48,513 nucleotides of DNA from Planctomycetota bacterium (lineage in GTDB: Bacteria > Planctomycetota > Phycisphaerae > Phycisphaerales > SM1A02). Numbering within the stretch: position 1 is the first letter of the stretch; every line of letters starts with the position of its first letter. The notes below the pieces were generated by a model. It was given only the letters and a program-made list of their open reading frames with translations, made no database searches and was not told the DNA's origin. The stretch lies in NCBI GenBank assembly GCA_016873115.1, contig VGYB01000013.1, positions 1 to 48,513 of the forward strand, given 5' to 3'. A program made the translations under genes and the position numbers. Of this stretch, positions 31,905-39,764 are shown piece by piece.

Positions 31905-33242
31905 ATGCCCGCGGAGTTCCCTGTCGAACGCTCGGAAACGGCGTTCACGGACTACAAACTGCCGCTCTCCCCCGCGCAAGCTGCGGTCGAGGCCGGGCGA
32001 TGCCTCTTCTGCCACGATGCCCCCTGCGTCACGGCCTGCCCGACCCACATCGACATCCCGCAGTTCATCCGCAAGATCGCCAACGGCAACGACCGCGGAG
32101 CTGCGAAGACGATCTTCGAGTCAAACATCCTGGGCATGAGCTGCGCGCGCGTCTGTCCCGTGGAGGTGCTCTGCGTGGGTGCGTGCGTCTACAACGACCT
32201 TGACGAGCCGCCGATCCAGATCGGCAAGCTGCAGCGCCATGCCACCGATCGCGCCTTTGACGAGGGCTGGCGCTTCTTCAAGGCAGGCGCTCCCACTGGG
32301 CGGCGCGTAGCCCTGGTGGGCGGTGGGCCTGCGAGCCTTGCGGCAGCGCACGAGTTGCGCCGGCTTGGCCACGCCTGCACGATTTTCGAGCGACGCGACT
32401 TCCTCGGTGGCCTGAACACCACGGGCATCGCGCCGCACAAGTTGAAGGCAGATCGCAGCGTGACCGAGGCCGCATGGGTGCTCGAGATCGGTGGCGTGGA
32501 ACTGCGCACCGGTGCAGAGATCGGGCGGGATGTGTCACTCGCGGACCTTGAACGCGACTTCGATGCGGTGTTCGTGGGCATCGGCCTCGGTGCCGACAGT
32601 CGCGCGAAGGTTCCGGGCGAGGACCTGCCGGGCGTCCTGGGCGCCGTCGATTGGATCGAGCGCATGAAGCTCGGCGACGCAGGACTTGCGGGCGTGCGGC
32701 GCGCGGTGGTCGTTGGTGCGGGCAATACCGCGATGGACGCGGCGCGCGAGTTGCTTGCACTGGGGGTCCCCCAGGTGACGACGCTCTACCGCGGCACCGA
32801 GGATGCGATGGGCGGATACGCGCATGAGTGGCGGGCCGCAAGGGTCGCGGGCGTTCGGGCAGAGTGGCGCGCCGTGACCACGGCATTCGAGGGTGCCGGC
32901 CGGCTTGAGCGGCTGCGGTGCGTGCGCGTGGACGAGGCCCGCACACCGGTTGCGGGATCGCAGTTCACACTCGAGGCTGACCTCGCGCTGTTGGCCATCG
33001 GGCAGTCGAGGCTTGGTGCCGTGCTCGCGGGGCTCAAAGGAATCACCGTGGAGTCGGGCATCGTGCGCGTGGACGCGCACGGCTTCACGGGGCGCCCAGG
33101 CTGGTACGCCGGCGGGGACTGCGCCAACGGCGGCAAGGAGGTCGTGAACGCAGCCGCCGAGGGCATGGCCGCGGCGCGCGCCATCGATCGAGCGTTGGCG
33201 GCTGGTGGCGGCATCGGACGGAAGGAGGTGCCCCGTGGCTGA
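31905..33242 (+). CDS. preT: Dihydropyrimidine dehydrogenase subunit PreT (FAD/Fe-S electron-input subunit)
   Basis: Takes electrons from NAD(P)H and passes them to PreA, which reduces uracil or thymine to the dihydro form. The 445-aa protein resembles the glutamate-synthase small subunit/N-terminal half of mammalian DPD. Two cysteine sets for 4Fe-4S clusters: Cys33, 36, 41, 45 and Cys80, 84, 90, 94. The FAD site is VALVGGGPASLAAAHEL (135-151), followed by FERRDFLGGLNTTGI. The second nucleotide site is VVVGAGNTAMDAAREL. FAD closure is at WYAGGDCANGGKEVVNAAAEG. Its stop overlaps the start of preA, so the two subunits are translationally coupled. First gene of the operon. Confidence 0.92.
   Translation: MPAEFPVERSETAFTDYKLPLSPAQAAVEAGRCLFCHDAPCVTACPTHIDIPQFIRKIANGNDRGAAKTIFESNILGMSCARVCPVEVLCVGACVYNDLDEPPIQIGKLQRHATDRAFDEGWRFFKAGAPTGRRVALVGGGPASLAAAHELRRLGHACTIFERRDFLGGLNTTGIAPHKLKADRSVTEAAWVLEIGGVELRTGAEIGRDVSLADLERDFDAVFVGIGLGADSRAKVPGEDLPGVLGAVDWIERMKLGDAGLAGVRRAVVVGAGNTAMDAARELLALGVPQVTTLYRGTEDAMGGYAHEWRAARVAGVRAEWRAVTTAFEGAGRLERLRCVRVDEARTPVAGSQFTLEADLALLAIGQSRLGAVLAGLKGITVESGIVRVDAHGFTGRPGWYAGGDCANGGKEVVNAAAEGMAAARAIDRALAAGGGIGRKEVPRG
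33222..33228 (+). promoter_or_regulatory. Ribosome binding site deciding the GTG start of preA
   Basis: AAGGAGG, 6 nt before GTG 33235, inside the end of preT. It supports this non-ATG start over the in-frame ATG at 33205. Confidence 0.75.
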
Positions 33243-34503
33243 CCTCTCGACCCAGACCGGAGGCATCAGGTCACCGAACCCGTTCTGGCTCGCCAGCGCA
33301 CCCCCGGCCAACAGCGGCGCGCAGATCCAGCGCGCCTTCGATGCCGGCTGGGGCGGCGCCGTCTGGAAGACGCTGGGCACGCCGATCCAGAATGTGTCGA
33401 GCCGCTTCGGCGGTCATGCCATCGGCAACGCGAGAGGCGCGGGGTTCAACAACATCGAACTCATCACCGACCGACCGCTCGAGGTGAACTTCCGTGAGAT
33501 CGCGGAGACCAAGAAGCGCTGGCCACACAACCCGATCATCGCGTCGCTGATGGTCGAGACCCGCGAGGAGTGGCGCGAGATCATCAAGCGCTCGATCGAC
33601 GCTGGTGCCGACGGCCTCGAACTCAACTTCGGCTGCCCGCATGGCATGTGCGAGCGCGGCATGGGAAGCGCGGTGGGCCAGGAGCCTGCGGTCAATGAGC
33701 GGATCACCTCATGGGCGTGTGAGTTCAGCACGGTGCCGGTCCTCGTGAAGCTGACGCCGAATGTCTCCGACATCGTGCCGCATGGCATGGCCGCCAAGCG
33801 TGGCGGGGCGCACGGAGTCAGCCTGATCAACACGATCAAGAGCATCATCGCCGTGGACATCGACCGGTTCGTGCCCGAACCGAGGGTCGGCTCACTGAGC
33901 ACCAACGGGGGCTACTGCGGCGCTGCGGTGAAGCCGATCGCGCTGCACATGGTGGCAGCGCTCGCGCGCGAACCGGGCTTCGGGCTCCCCATCAGCGGCA
34001 TCGGCGGCGTGCGCAACTGGCGCGATGCGGTCGAATTCATGCTGCTCGGGTCGAGCACCGTGCAGGTCTGCACGGAAGTCATGCTGCGCGGCTACCGCGT
34101 GGTCGAGGACATGCGCGATGGACTCGAGGAGTACATGCACTCCAAGGGCTTCACGCGGGTGCAGGACATGGTCGGCAAGGCCGTCCCGGCGTTCAGCGAG
34201 TGGGGCGACCTCGACATGAACTACGAAACGGTGGCGCGCATCAACGCCGACACCTGCATCGGTTGCCAGCTCTGCATCGCAGCGTGCCACGACGGTGCAC
34301 ACCAGTGCATCCACCCGCAGGAGGGCACGCGCGTGCCCCGCATCGACGAATCGGAGTGCGTGGGCTGCAACCTGTGCCAGATCGTCTGCCCATCCCCGGG
34401 CTGCATCACCATGGATCGGGTGGACAATGGACACCCCCCGGCCACCTGGAATGACCATGTCAACCACGGCGCGACGCTGCGCCCGAAGAAGGGCTCGCAC
34501 TGA
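33235..34503 (+). CDS. preA: Dihydropyrimidine dehydrogenase catalytic subunit PreA
   Basis: Catalytic subunit: reduces uracil/thymine at an FMN site. The 422-aa protein has a dihydroorotate-dehydrogenase-like TIM barrel (PFWLASAPPANSG, GWGGAVWKTLG, FNNIELITDRP, LELNFGCPHGM, VLVKLTPNVSDI, SGIGGVRNWRDAVEFMLLGS). A C-terminal ferredoxin-like domain follows with two 4Fe-4S motifs, CIGCQLCIAAC and CVGCNLCQIVC. These link FMN to the PreT chain. It starts at GTG 33235, eight nt before the end of preT, with a strong AAGGAGG site. Where mammalian DPD has its catalytic Cys in an ACGQ context (from memory), this protein reads AVGQ; I recall the same in bacterial relatives. Confidence 0.92.
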   Translation: MADLSTQTGGIRSPNPFWLASAPPANSGAQIQRAFDAGWGGAVWKTLGTPIQNVSSRFGGHAIGNARGAGFNNIELITDRPLEVNFREIAETKKRWPHNPIIASLMVETREEWREIIKRSIDAGADGLELNFGCPHGMCERGMGSAVGQEPAVNERITSWACEFSTVPVLVKLTPNVSDIVPHGMAAKRGGAHGVSLINTIKSIIAVDIDRFVPEPRVGSLSTNGGYCGAAVKPIALHMVAALAREPGFGLPISGIGGVRNWRDAVEFMLLGSSTVQVCTEVMLRGYRVVEDMRDGLEEYMHSKGFTRVQDMVGKAVPAFSEWGDLDMNYETVARINADTCIGCQLCIAACHDGAHQCIHPQEGTRVPRIDESECVGCNLCQIVCPSPGCITMDRVDNGHPPATWNDHVNHGATLRPKKGSH

Positions 34504-34523
34504 GCGGCCCGCGAAAGGACTCC

Positions 34524-35402
34524 ATGAGCGACACGAAGCGAATCGTGCGTTGCGGACTGATCCAGTGCAGCAACCCGTTGAACGACGAGGCCCGACCCGT
34601 GGCCGACATCCAGAAGGCCATGGTGGACAAGCACATCCCCATGATCGAGGAGGCCGGCAAGCGCGGGGTGCAGATCCTGTGCCTGCAGGAGATCTTCAAT
34701 GGCCCCTACTTCTGCCCCAGCCAGAGCACGCGCTGGTACGAGGCCGCCGAGAGCGTGCCCGGACCGACCACCGAACTCATCGCGGGCATCTGCCGCAGGT
34801 ACCAGATGGTGTGCGTGGTGCCGGTGTACGAGCGCGAGATGAGCGGCGTCCTCTACAACACGGCGGCCGTCTTCGACGCCGACGGCTCATACCTGGGCAA
34901 GTACCGCAAGCAGCACATCCCGCAGGTGAACCCCGGCTTCTGGGAGAAGTTCTTCTTCAAGCCCGGCAACGGCGGCTACCCGGTGTTCACGACGCGCTAC
35001 GCCCGGGTCGGCGTCTACATCTGCTACGACCGGCACTTCCCCGAGGGCGCGCGGTGCCTCGGGCTCAACGGTGCCGAGATCGTCTTCAACCCCAGCGCCA
35101 CGGTGGCGGGCCTGAGCCAGTACCTCTGGAAGATCGAGCAGCCGGCGCACGCGGTGGCGAACGGCTACTACATGGGCTGCATCAACCGCGTCGGCACCGA
35201 GGCGCCCTGGAACATCGGCACGTTCTACGGCACGAGTTACTTCGTGAACCCGCGCGGCGAGACCATCGCTCAGGCCAGCGAGGACAAGGACGAGCTTCTC
35301 GTCTGTGACCTCGACATGGCCATGATTGACCAGGTGCGCGGAACCTGGCAGTTCTACCGGGATCGCCGGCCCGAGGCGTACGGCGAGATCACGGCGCAGT
35401 GA
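34524..35402 (+). CDS. pydC: Beta-ureidopropionase (N-carbamoyl-beta-alanine amidohydrolase), nitrilase superfamily
   Basis: Hydrolyses N-carbamoyl-beta-alanine to beta-alanine, CO2 and ammonia, the third step of the reductive pathway. The 292-aa protein has the nitrilase-fold catalytic triad: Glu56 (LCLQEIFNGP), Lys129 (GKYRKQHIPQ) and Cys167 (VYICYDRHFPEG). YFCPSQSTRWYE and VNPGFWEKFFFKPGN are typical of beta-ureidopropionases rather than generic omega-amidases. ATG 34524 has an AAAGGA site 6 nt upstream. It follows preA by 20 nt and precedes dihydropyrimidinase by 22 nt, in the same operon; the order of genes does not follow the order of reactions. Confidence 0.9.
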   Translation: MSDTKRIVRCGLIQCSNPLNDEARPVADIQKAMVDKHIPMIEEAGKRGVQILCLQEIFNGPYFCPSQSTRWYEAAESVPGPTTELIAGICRRYQMVCVVPVYEREMSGVLYNTAAVFDADGSYLGKYRKQHIPQVNPGFWEKFFFKPGNGGYPVFTTRYARVGVYICYDRHFPEGARCLGLNGAEIVFNPSATVAGLSQYLWKIEQPAHAVANGYYMGCINRVGTEAPWNIGTFYGTSYFVNPRGETIAQASEDKDELLVCDLDMAMIDQVRGTWQFYRDRRPEAYGEITAQ

Positions 35403-35424
35403 TGGCACACAGGAGAACCACGCG

Positions 35425-36879
35425 ATGAACACGCTGATCAAGGGTGGAACGGTGGTGACGGCGGAGGGCGAGCGGCGCGCCGATGTACTGGTGTCCGGTG
35501 AGCAGGTCGCCGCGGTCGGTGAACGCGTCGATGCACCAGCGGGCACGAAGGTGATCGACGCCGGCGGTGCGTATGTCATGCCTGGTGGCCTTGACCCGCA
35601 TGTGCACATGGAACTGCCCTTCATGGGCACCGTGAGCGTGGACGACTTCCTGTCCGGCACGGCGTGCGCAGCCGCGGGCGGCACCACGATGATCATCGAC
35701 TTCGTGATCCCCGCCCCGCAGCAGTCCCTGCTCGAGGCGTACCGCATCTGGCGTGAGCGCGCCCGCAAGGCCACCACCGACTACTCGTTCCACATGGCCG
35801 TCACCTGGTGGGGACCGCAGGTGTTCGATGAGATGGGGACACTCTGCCGTGAGCACGGCGTCAACAGCTTCAAGCACTTCATGGCCTACAAGAACGCCAT
35901 CATGGTCGATGATGCCACGCTCATCGCCAGCTTCGGGCGTGCGCGCGACCTGGGCGCGATCTGCCTCGTGCACGCCGAGAACGGCGACCTGGTCTTCCGC
36001 ATGCAGCAGGAGACCTTCGAGCGCGGCATCCACGGCCCCGAGGGCCACCCGATCTCGCGCCCGCCCGAGGTCGAGGGCGAGGCTGCCAACCGCGCCTGCC
36101 AGATCGCGGGCGTCGTCGGCGTACCGCTCTATGTGGTGCACACCAGCTGCCGGCAGGCGATGGATGCGATCGCGCGCGCCAAGCTCGCGGGTCACCGTGT
36201 GTTCGGCGAATCGCTGGTGCAGCATCTGGTGATCGACGACTCCGTCTACCGCGACGCTGACTGGCGCCGCGCCGCGCACCATGTGATGAGTCCGCCGTTC
36301 CGTCCGTCTGACCACCAAGAAGCGCTGTGGGGCGGCCTCCAGGGCGGCACCATCGAGGTGATCGGCACCGACCACTGCACCTTCCGCACCGACCAGAAGG
36401 CGATGGGGAAGGACGACTTCCGGAAGATCCCCAACGGCACCGGCGGGCTCGAGGAGCGCATGAGCGTGCTCTGGCATCACGGGGTGCGCACAGGCCGCAT
36501 CACGCCCAGCGAGTTCGTCGCCGCCACGAGCGCGAATGCCGCGCGCATCTTCAACATCCATCCCCGCAAGGGCACGATCGCCCCGGGAAGCGATGCAGAC
36601 ATCGTGGTGTGGGACCCGGCGGCGCACCGAACGCTCGGCGCGGCCAGGCACCATTCGCGCAATGACTTCAGCATCTTCGAGGGCATGCAGGTGACCGGTG
36701 CCGCTGCCGTCACGATGAGCCGCGGCACGGTGCTGTGGCAGAACGGCAAGCTCTCGCCCGTGGAAGGCCGTGGCCGCTACATCGAGCGCCCCTGCTTCAC
36801 CGACTACGCGCGCAGCCAGGCCGTTCGCAATGCGCACTTCGCACCACATCCCGTCGAACGCCAGGAATTCGTCCCATGA
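35425..36879 (+). CDS. hydA: Dihydropyrimidinase (D-hydantoinase type)
   Basis: Opens the dihydrouracil ring to N-carbamoyl-beta-alanine. The 484-aa amidohydrolase carries the full binuclear metal site: His59 and His61 (LDPHVHME), the probable carboxylated Lys150 (SFKHFMAYK), His183 (LVHAENGD), His239 (YVVHTSC) and Asp316 (IGTDHCTF). A beta-sandwich made from both ends (IKGGTVVTAEGERRADVLV and the last about 80 residues) completes the family plan. CAGGAG lies 9 nt before ATG 35425. Its stop overlaps the start of the next gene (ATGA, 36876-36879). Hydantoin hydrolysis as a side activity is possible and would fit the Mhp1-like permease nearby. Confidence 0.93.
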   Translation: MNTLIKGGTVVTAEGERRADVLVSGEQVAAVGERVDAPAGTKVIDAGGAYVMPGGLDPHVHMELPFMGTVSVDDFLSGTACAAAGGTTMIIDFVIPAPQQSLLEAYRIWRERARKATTDYSFHMAVTWWGPQVFDEMGTLCREHGVNSFKHFMAYKNAIMVDDATLIASFGRARDLGAICLVHAENGDLVFRMQQETFERGIHGPEGHPISRPPEVEGEAANRACQIAGVVGVPLYVVHTSCRQAMDAIARAKLAGHRVFGESLVQHLVIDDSVYRDADWRRAAHHVMSPPFRPSDHQEALWGGLQGGTIEVIGTDHCTFRTDQKAMGKDDFRKIPNGTGGLEERMSVLWHHGVRTGRITPSEFVAATSANAARIFNIHPRKGTIAPGSDADIVVWDPAAHRTLGAARHHSRNDFSIFEGMQVTGAAAVTMSRGTVLWQNGKLSPVEGRGRYIERPCFTDYARSQAVRNAHFAPHPVERQEFVP

Positions 36880-38390
36880 CCACCGCCAGCATCCCCGCCA
36901 CCGTCGGCCGCTTCGCGGCCACCTCAGACGCCTTCACGCCTTGGCATGACGCGCGCCACTGGATCGGCGGCGCGTGGCGCGACCCGGGCACCCGCCGCGC
37001 CGTGCTCGAGGTGCACAACCCGCGCCACGGCAAGGCGATGGCCCGCGTGCACCTCGGCGGCGCCGACGATGTCGATGCAGCCGTGCGTGCCGGCGCATCC
37101 GCGCAGCGCACCTGGTCGGAGTGGCCGATCCGCGACCGTGCGCATGTCCTCTACCGCCTCCGTGAGATGATGGTGCGCAACATCGACGAGCTCAGCTGGC
37201 TGGTCAGCCACGAGAACGGCAAGATCTTCAGCGAGGCCAAGGCCGAGGTTGAGAAGGGCATCGAGTGCGTCGAGTACGGCTGCTCGCTCCCGAACATCGC
37301 GGCCGGCAACCAGCTCGAGGTGAGCCGCGGCGTCGCGTGCGAGGTGGCGTATGCACCGCTCGGCGTGGTGGCGGGCGCCACGCCGTTCAACTTCCCGTTG
37401 ATGGTGCCGCTCTGGATGCTGCCGCAAGCGCTCGTTGGCGGCAATGCCTTCGTGATGAAGCCGAGCGAGCGCGTGCCGCTCTCCACCATGCGCCTTGCCG
37501 AGATGCTCAAGGAGGCCGGTCTTCCGGATGGCATCTTCAACATCGTGCAGGGTGGACGCGAGGTGGTCGAGGCCCTCTGCGATCATCCGCTGGTGAAGGC
37601 ATTCGGCTTCGTGGGCAGCACCAAGGTGGCGAAGGCCGTGTACGGCCGCGCGAGCATGGCGGGCAAGCGCGCCCTGTGCCTTGGCGGCGCGAAGAACCAC
37701 CTCTTCGTGGTGCCCGATGCCGATGTGGAGGTCACCGCCGAGAATGTGGTGGCGAGCTTCACCGGCTGCGCGGGACAGCGCTGCATGGCGGCGAGCGTGC
37801 TGCTCGCCGTGGGTGATGTCGATCACATCCTGAAGGCTGTCCGCGACCGTGCTGCGAAGATGGTGCCCGGCAAGGACATCGGCCCCGTCACCACCCAGGC
37901 CGCGCGCGACCGCATCACGGGCTATGTCGATGCCGCCGAGAAGGCCGGCGCCAGGATCGTGCTCGATGGCCGCAAGGCAGGCGCCGACGCGGGCGGCTAC
38001 TGGGTCGGTCCGACGATCATCGATGGCTGCACTCCGGACATGCCCGCAGCGCGTGACGAGATCTTCGGCCCGGTCCTCAGCGTGGTGCGCGTGCCGACCC
38101 TGGAGAAGGCCTTCGAGATCGAGGGTGCAAACCCGTATGGCAACGCATCGAGCGTCTACACCACGAGCGGCGACATCGCGCGCCGCGTGATGAGCCGCGT
38201 GGAAGCAGGCATGTGCGGCGTGAACATCGGCGTGCCCGTGCCCCGCGAGCCATTCGGCTTCGGCGGCTGGAACGACAGCTGCTTCGGTGCCGGGAACATC
38301 ACCGGCTGGGACGGCTACCGCTTCTGGACGCGCCAGCGCAAGATCACCAGCAAGTGGGCGCTGCAGCGGGACCAGAACTGGATGAGTTGA
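36876..38390 (+). CDS. mmsA: CoA-acylating (methyl)malonate-semialdehyde dehydrogenase
   Basis: Oxidatively decarboxylates malonate semialdehyde to acetyl-CoA (or methylmalonate semialdehyde to propionyl-CoA), the last step for beta-alanine or beta-aminoisobutyrate. The 504-aa protein follows the MmsA/ALDH6 branch: HWIGGAWRD, PFNFPLMVPLWMLP, KPSERVPLS, FVGSTKVAKAVY, GGAKNHLFVVPDAD, catalytic Cys303 in GCAGQRCMA, EIFGPVLSV, NPYGNASSVYT, and VPVPREPFGFGGWNDS near the end. Branch members use CoA rather than water to release the acyl group. Its start overlaps the stop of dihydropyrimidinase, so it is translationally coupled. The position in this operon supports malonate semialdehyde as substrate. 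Confidence 0.9.
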   Translation: MTTASIPATVGRFAATSDAFTPWHDARHWIGGAWRDPGTRRAVLEVHNPRHGKAMARVHLGGADDVDAAVRAGASAQRTWSEWPIRDRAHVLYRLREMMVRNIDELSWLVSHENGKIFSEAKAEVEKGIECVEYGCSLPNIAAGNQLEVSRGVACEVAYAPLGVVAGATPFNFPLMVPLWMLPQALVGGNAFVMKPSERVPLSTMRLAEMLKEAGLPDGIFNIVQGGREVVEALCDHPLVKAFGFVGSTKVAKAVYGRASMAGKRALCLGGAKNHLFVVPDADVEVTAENVVASFTGCAGQRCMAASVLLAVGDVDHILKAVRDRAAKMVPGKDIGPVTTQAARDRITGYVDAAEKAGARIVLDGRKAGADAGGYWVGPTIIDGCTPDMPAARDEIFGPVLSVVRVPTLEKAFEIEGANPYGNASSVYTTSGDIARRVMSRVEAGMCGVNIGVPVPREPFGFGGWNDSCFGAGNITGWDGYRFWTRQRKITSKWALQRDQNWMS

Positions 38391-38400
38391 GGAACCCACC

Positions 38401-39744
38401 ATGCACACCCACAGCCATCCCACGATGTCCTCGCGCGAGATGATCGACGCGTGCCTGAAGCACAGCCTGTTCTCGTGGAGCGCCACGGGCAGGGTGGATC
38501 CCATCCCGGTGGCCCGCGCCGAGGGCATCTACCTCTACGGCCCCGAGGGGCAGCGCTGGATCGACTGGAACAGCCAGTTGATGAGCGTGAACATCGGCCA
38601 CAGCCATCCCAAGGTGATCAAGGCGATCCAGGACCAGGCCGCGCAGCTCGCCTACGCCTATCCCGGCATGGCCACCGAGATCCGCGCACGGCTCTCGCTG
38701 CGCCTGGCGGAGCTGATGCCCGGCGACCTGAACACCTTCTTCTATTGCCTCGGCGGTGCCGAGGCGAACGAGAACGCGATCAAGGCCGCCCGCATGTTCA
38801 CGGGGCGGCACAAGATCCTGGTGCGCTACCGCAGCTACCACGGCGCCACGCACGGCGCCATCAGCCTGACCGGCGACCCGCGCCGCTGGCCCACCGAACC
38901 CGGCATGCCGGGTGTGGTGCGCGTGATGGATCCCAAGCCCTACGACTACAGCTTCGGCGGCAGCGACGAGGAGATCACGCGCAACAACCTGACCTACCTC
39001 GAGGAAGTGATCCAGTACGAGGGCCCGAAGAACATCGCCGCCATGTTCATCGAGACGGTCACGGGCACCAACGGCATCCTGCCGCCGCCGAAGGGCTACC
39101 TGCAGGGGCTGAAGGCGCTGCTCGAGAAGCACGGCATCCTCCTGGTGACCGACGAGGTGATGACCGGCTGGGGCCGCACCGGCAAGATGTTCGCCTTCGA
39201 GCACGGCGGCATCGTGCCCGACATCTGCACCATGGCGAAGGGCATCACCAGCAGCTACCTGCCGCTGGGCGTGATGGCCGTCAGCGACCGCATCGCGAAT
39301 CACTTCAGGGAGAATGTGTTCTGGGGCGGGCTGACCTACAACGCACACCCCATGTGCCTGGCCACGGCGCTTGCCGCCATCAATGTCGTGGTCGAGGAAG
39401 GCATGGTCGAGAACGCCGCCCGCATGGGCGGGGTGATGCGCGGACACATGGAGCGGCTCGCTGCGAAGCATCGCTGCATCCGGGAGCACCGCAACATCGG
39501 CCTGTTCGGGACGATCGAGCTCCGCAAGAACAGCAGGAACGAGCGGCTGGTCCCCTACGCCGGCACGCACCCGGTCATGCCCAAGGTGGGCAAGTTCCTC
39601 AAGGACAACGGCCTCTTCACCGTGCTGCAGTGGAGCACGCTCATGTGCAACCCGCCGCTGTGCATCAACGAAGCGCAGATGGCCGATGGGTTCGGCATCA
39701 TCGACCGGGCGCTCGACCTCGTGGACGAGGTGTTCGAGGGTTGA
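38401..39744 (+). CDS. Class III aminotransferase, probably beta-alanine (omega-amino acid) transaminase
   Basis: PLP enzyme expected to convert beta-alanine plus an oxo-acid to malonate semialdehyde plus an amino acid, joining the PydC and MmsA steps. The 447-aa protein has class III motifs: NSQLMSVNIGHSHPKV, GGAEANENAIKAAR, YRSYHGATHGA, VTDEVMTGWGRTG (Asp251 to the pyridine nitrogen) and Lys280 in CTMAKGITSS for the Schiff base. The region WGGLTYNAHPMCLATA is typical of taurine/beta-alanine/GABA-type transaminases. The amino acceptor cannot be inferred. GAGGAA lies 7 nt before ATG 38401. Last gene of the operon; the convergent permease gene ends 20 nt further on. Confidence 0.87.
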   Translation: MHTHSHPTMSSREMIDACLKHSLFSWSATGRVDPIPVARAEGIYLYGPEGQRWIDWNSQLMSVNIGHSHPKVIKAIQDQAAQLAYAYPGMATEIRARLSLRLAELMPGDLNTFFYCLGGAEANENAIKAARMFTGRHKILVRYRSYHGATHGAISLTGDPRRWPTEPGMPGVVRVMDPKPYDYSFGGSDEEITRNNLTYLEEVIQYEGPKNIAAMFIETVTGTNGILPPPKGYLQGLKALLEKHGILLVTDEVMTGWGRTGKMFAFEHGGIVPDICTMAKGITSSYLPLGVMAVSDRIANHFRENVFWGGLTYNAHPMCLATALAAINVVVEEGMVENAARMGGVMRGHMERLAAKHRCIREHRNIGLFGTIELRKNSRNERLVPYAGTHPVMPKVGKFLKDNGLFTVLQWSTLMCNPPLCINEAQMADGFGIIDRALDLVDEVFEG

Positions 39745-39764
39745 GCGGGCGTGATCGCGATCGG

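Noticed and set aside
33235-34503. Val where mammalian dihydropyrimidine dehydrogenase has its catalytic Cys (AVGQ versus ACGQ)
   Set aside because: As far as I recall, bacterial PreA proteins also have Val here, so it is not evidence of inactivation; an alignment would settle it.
36924-38528. Minus-strand open frame of 534 codons opposite the semialdehyde dehydrogenase
   Set aside because: Antisense shadow, Ala/His-rich, no domain.
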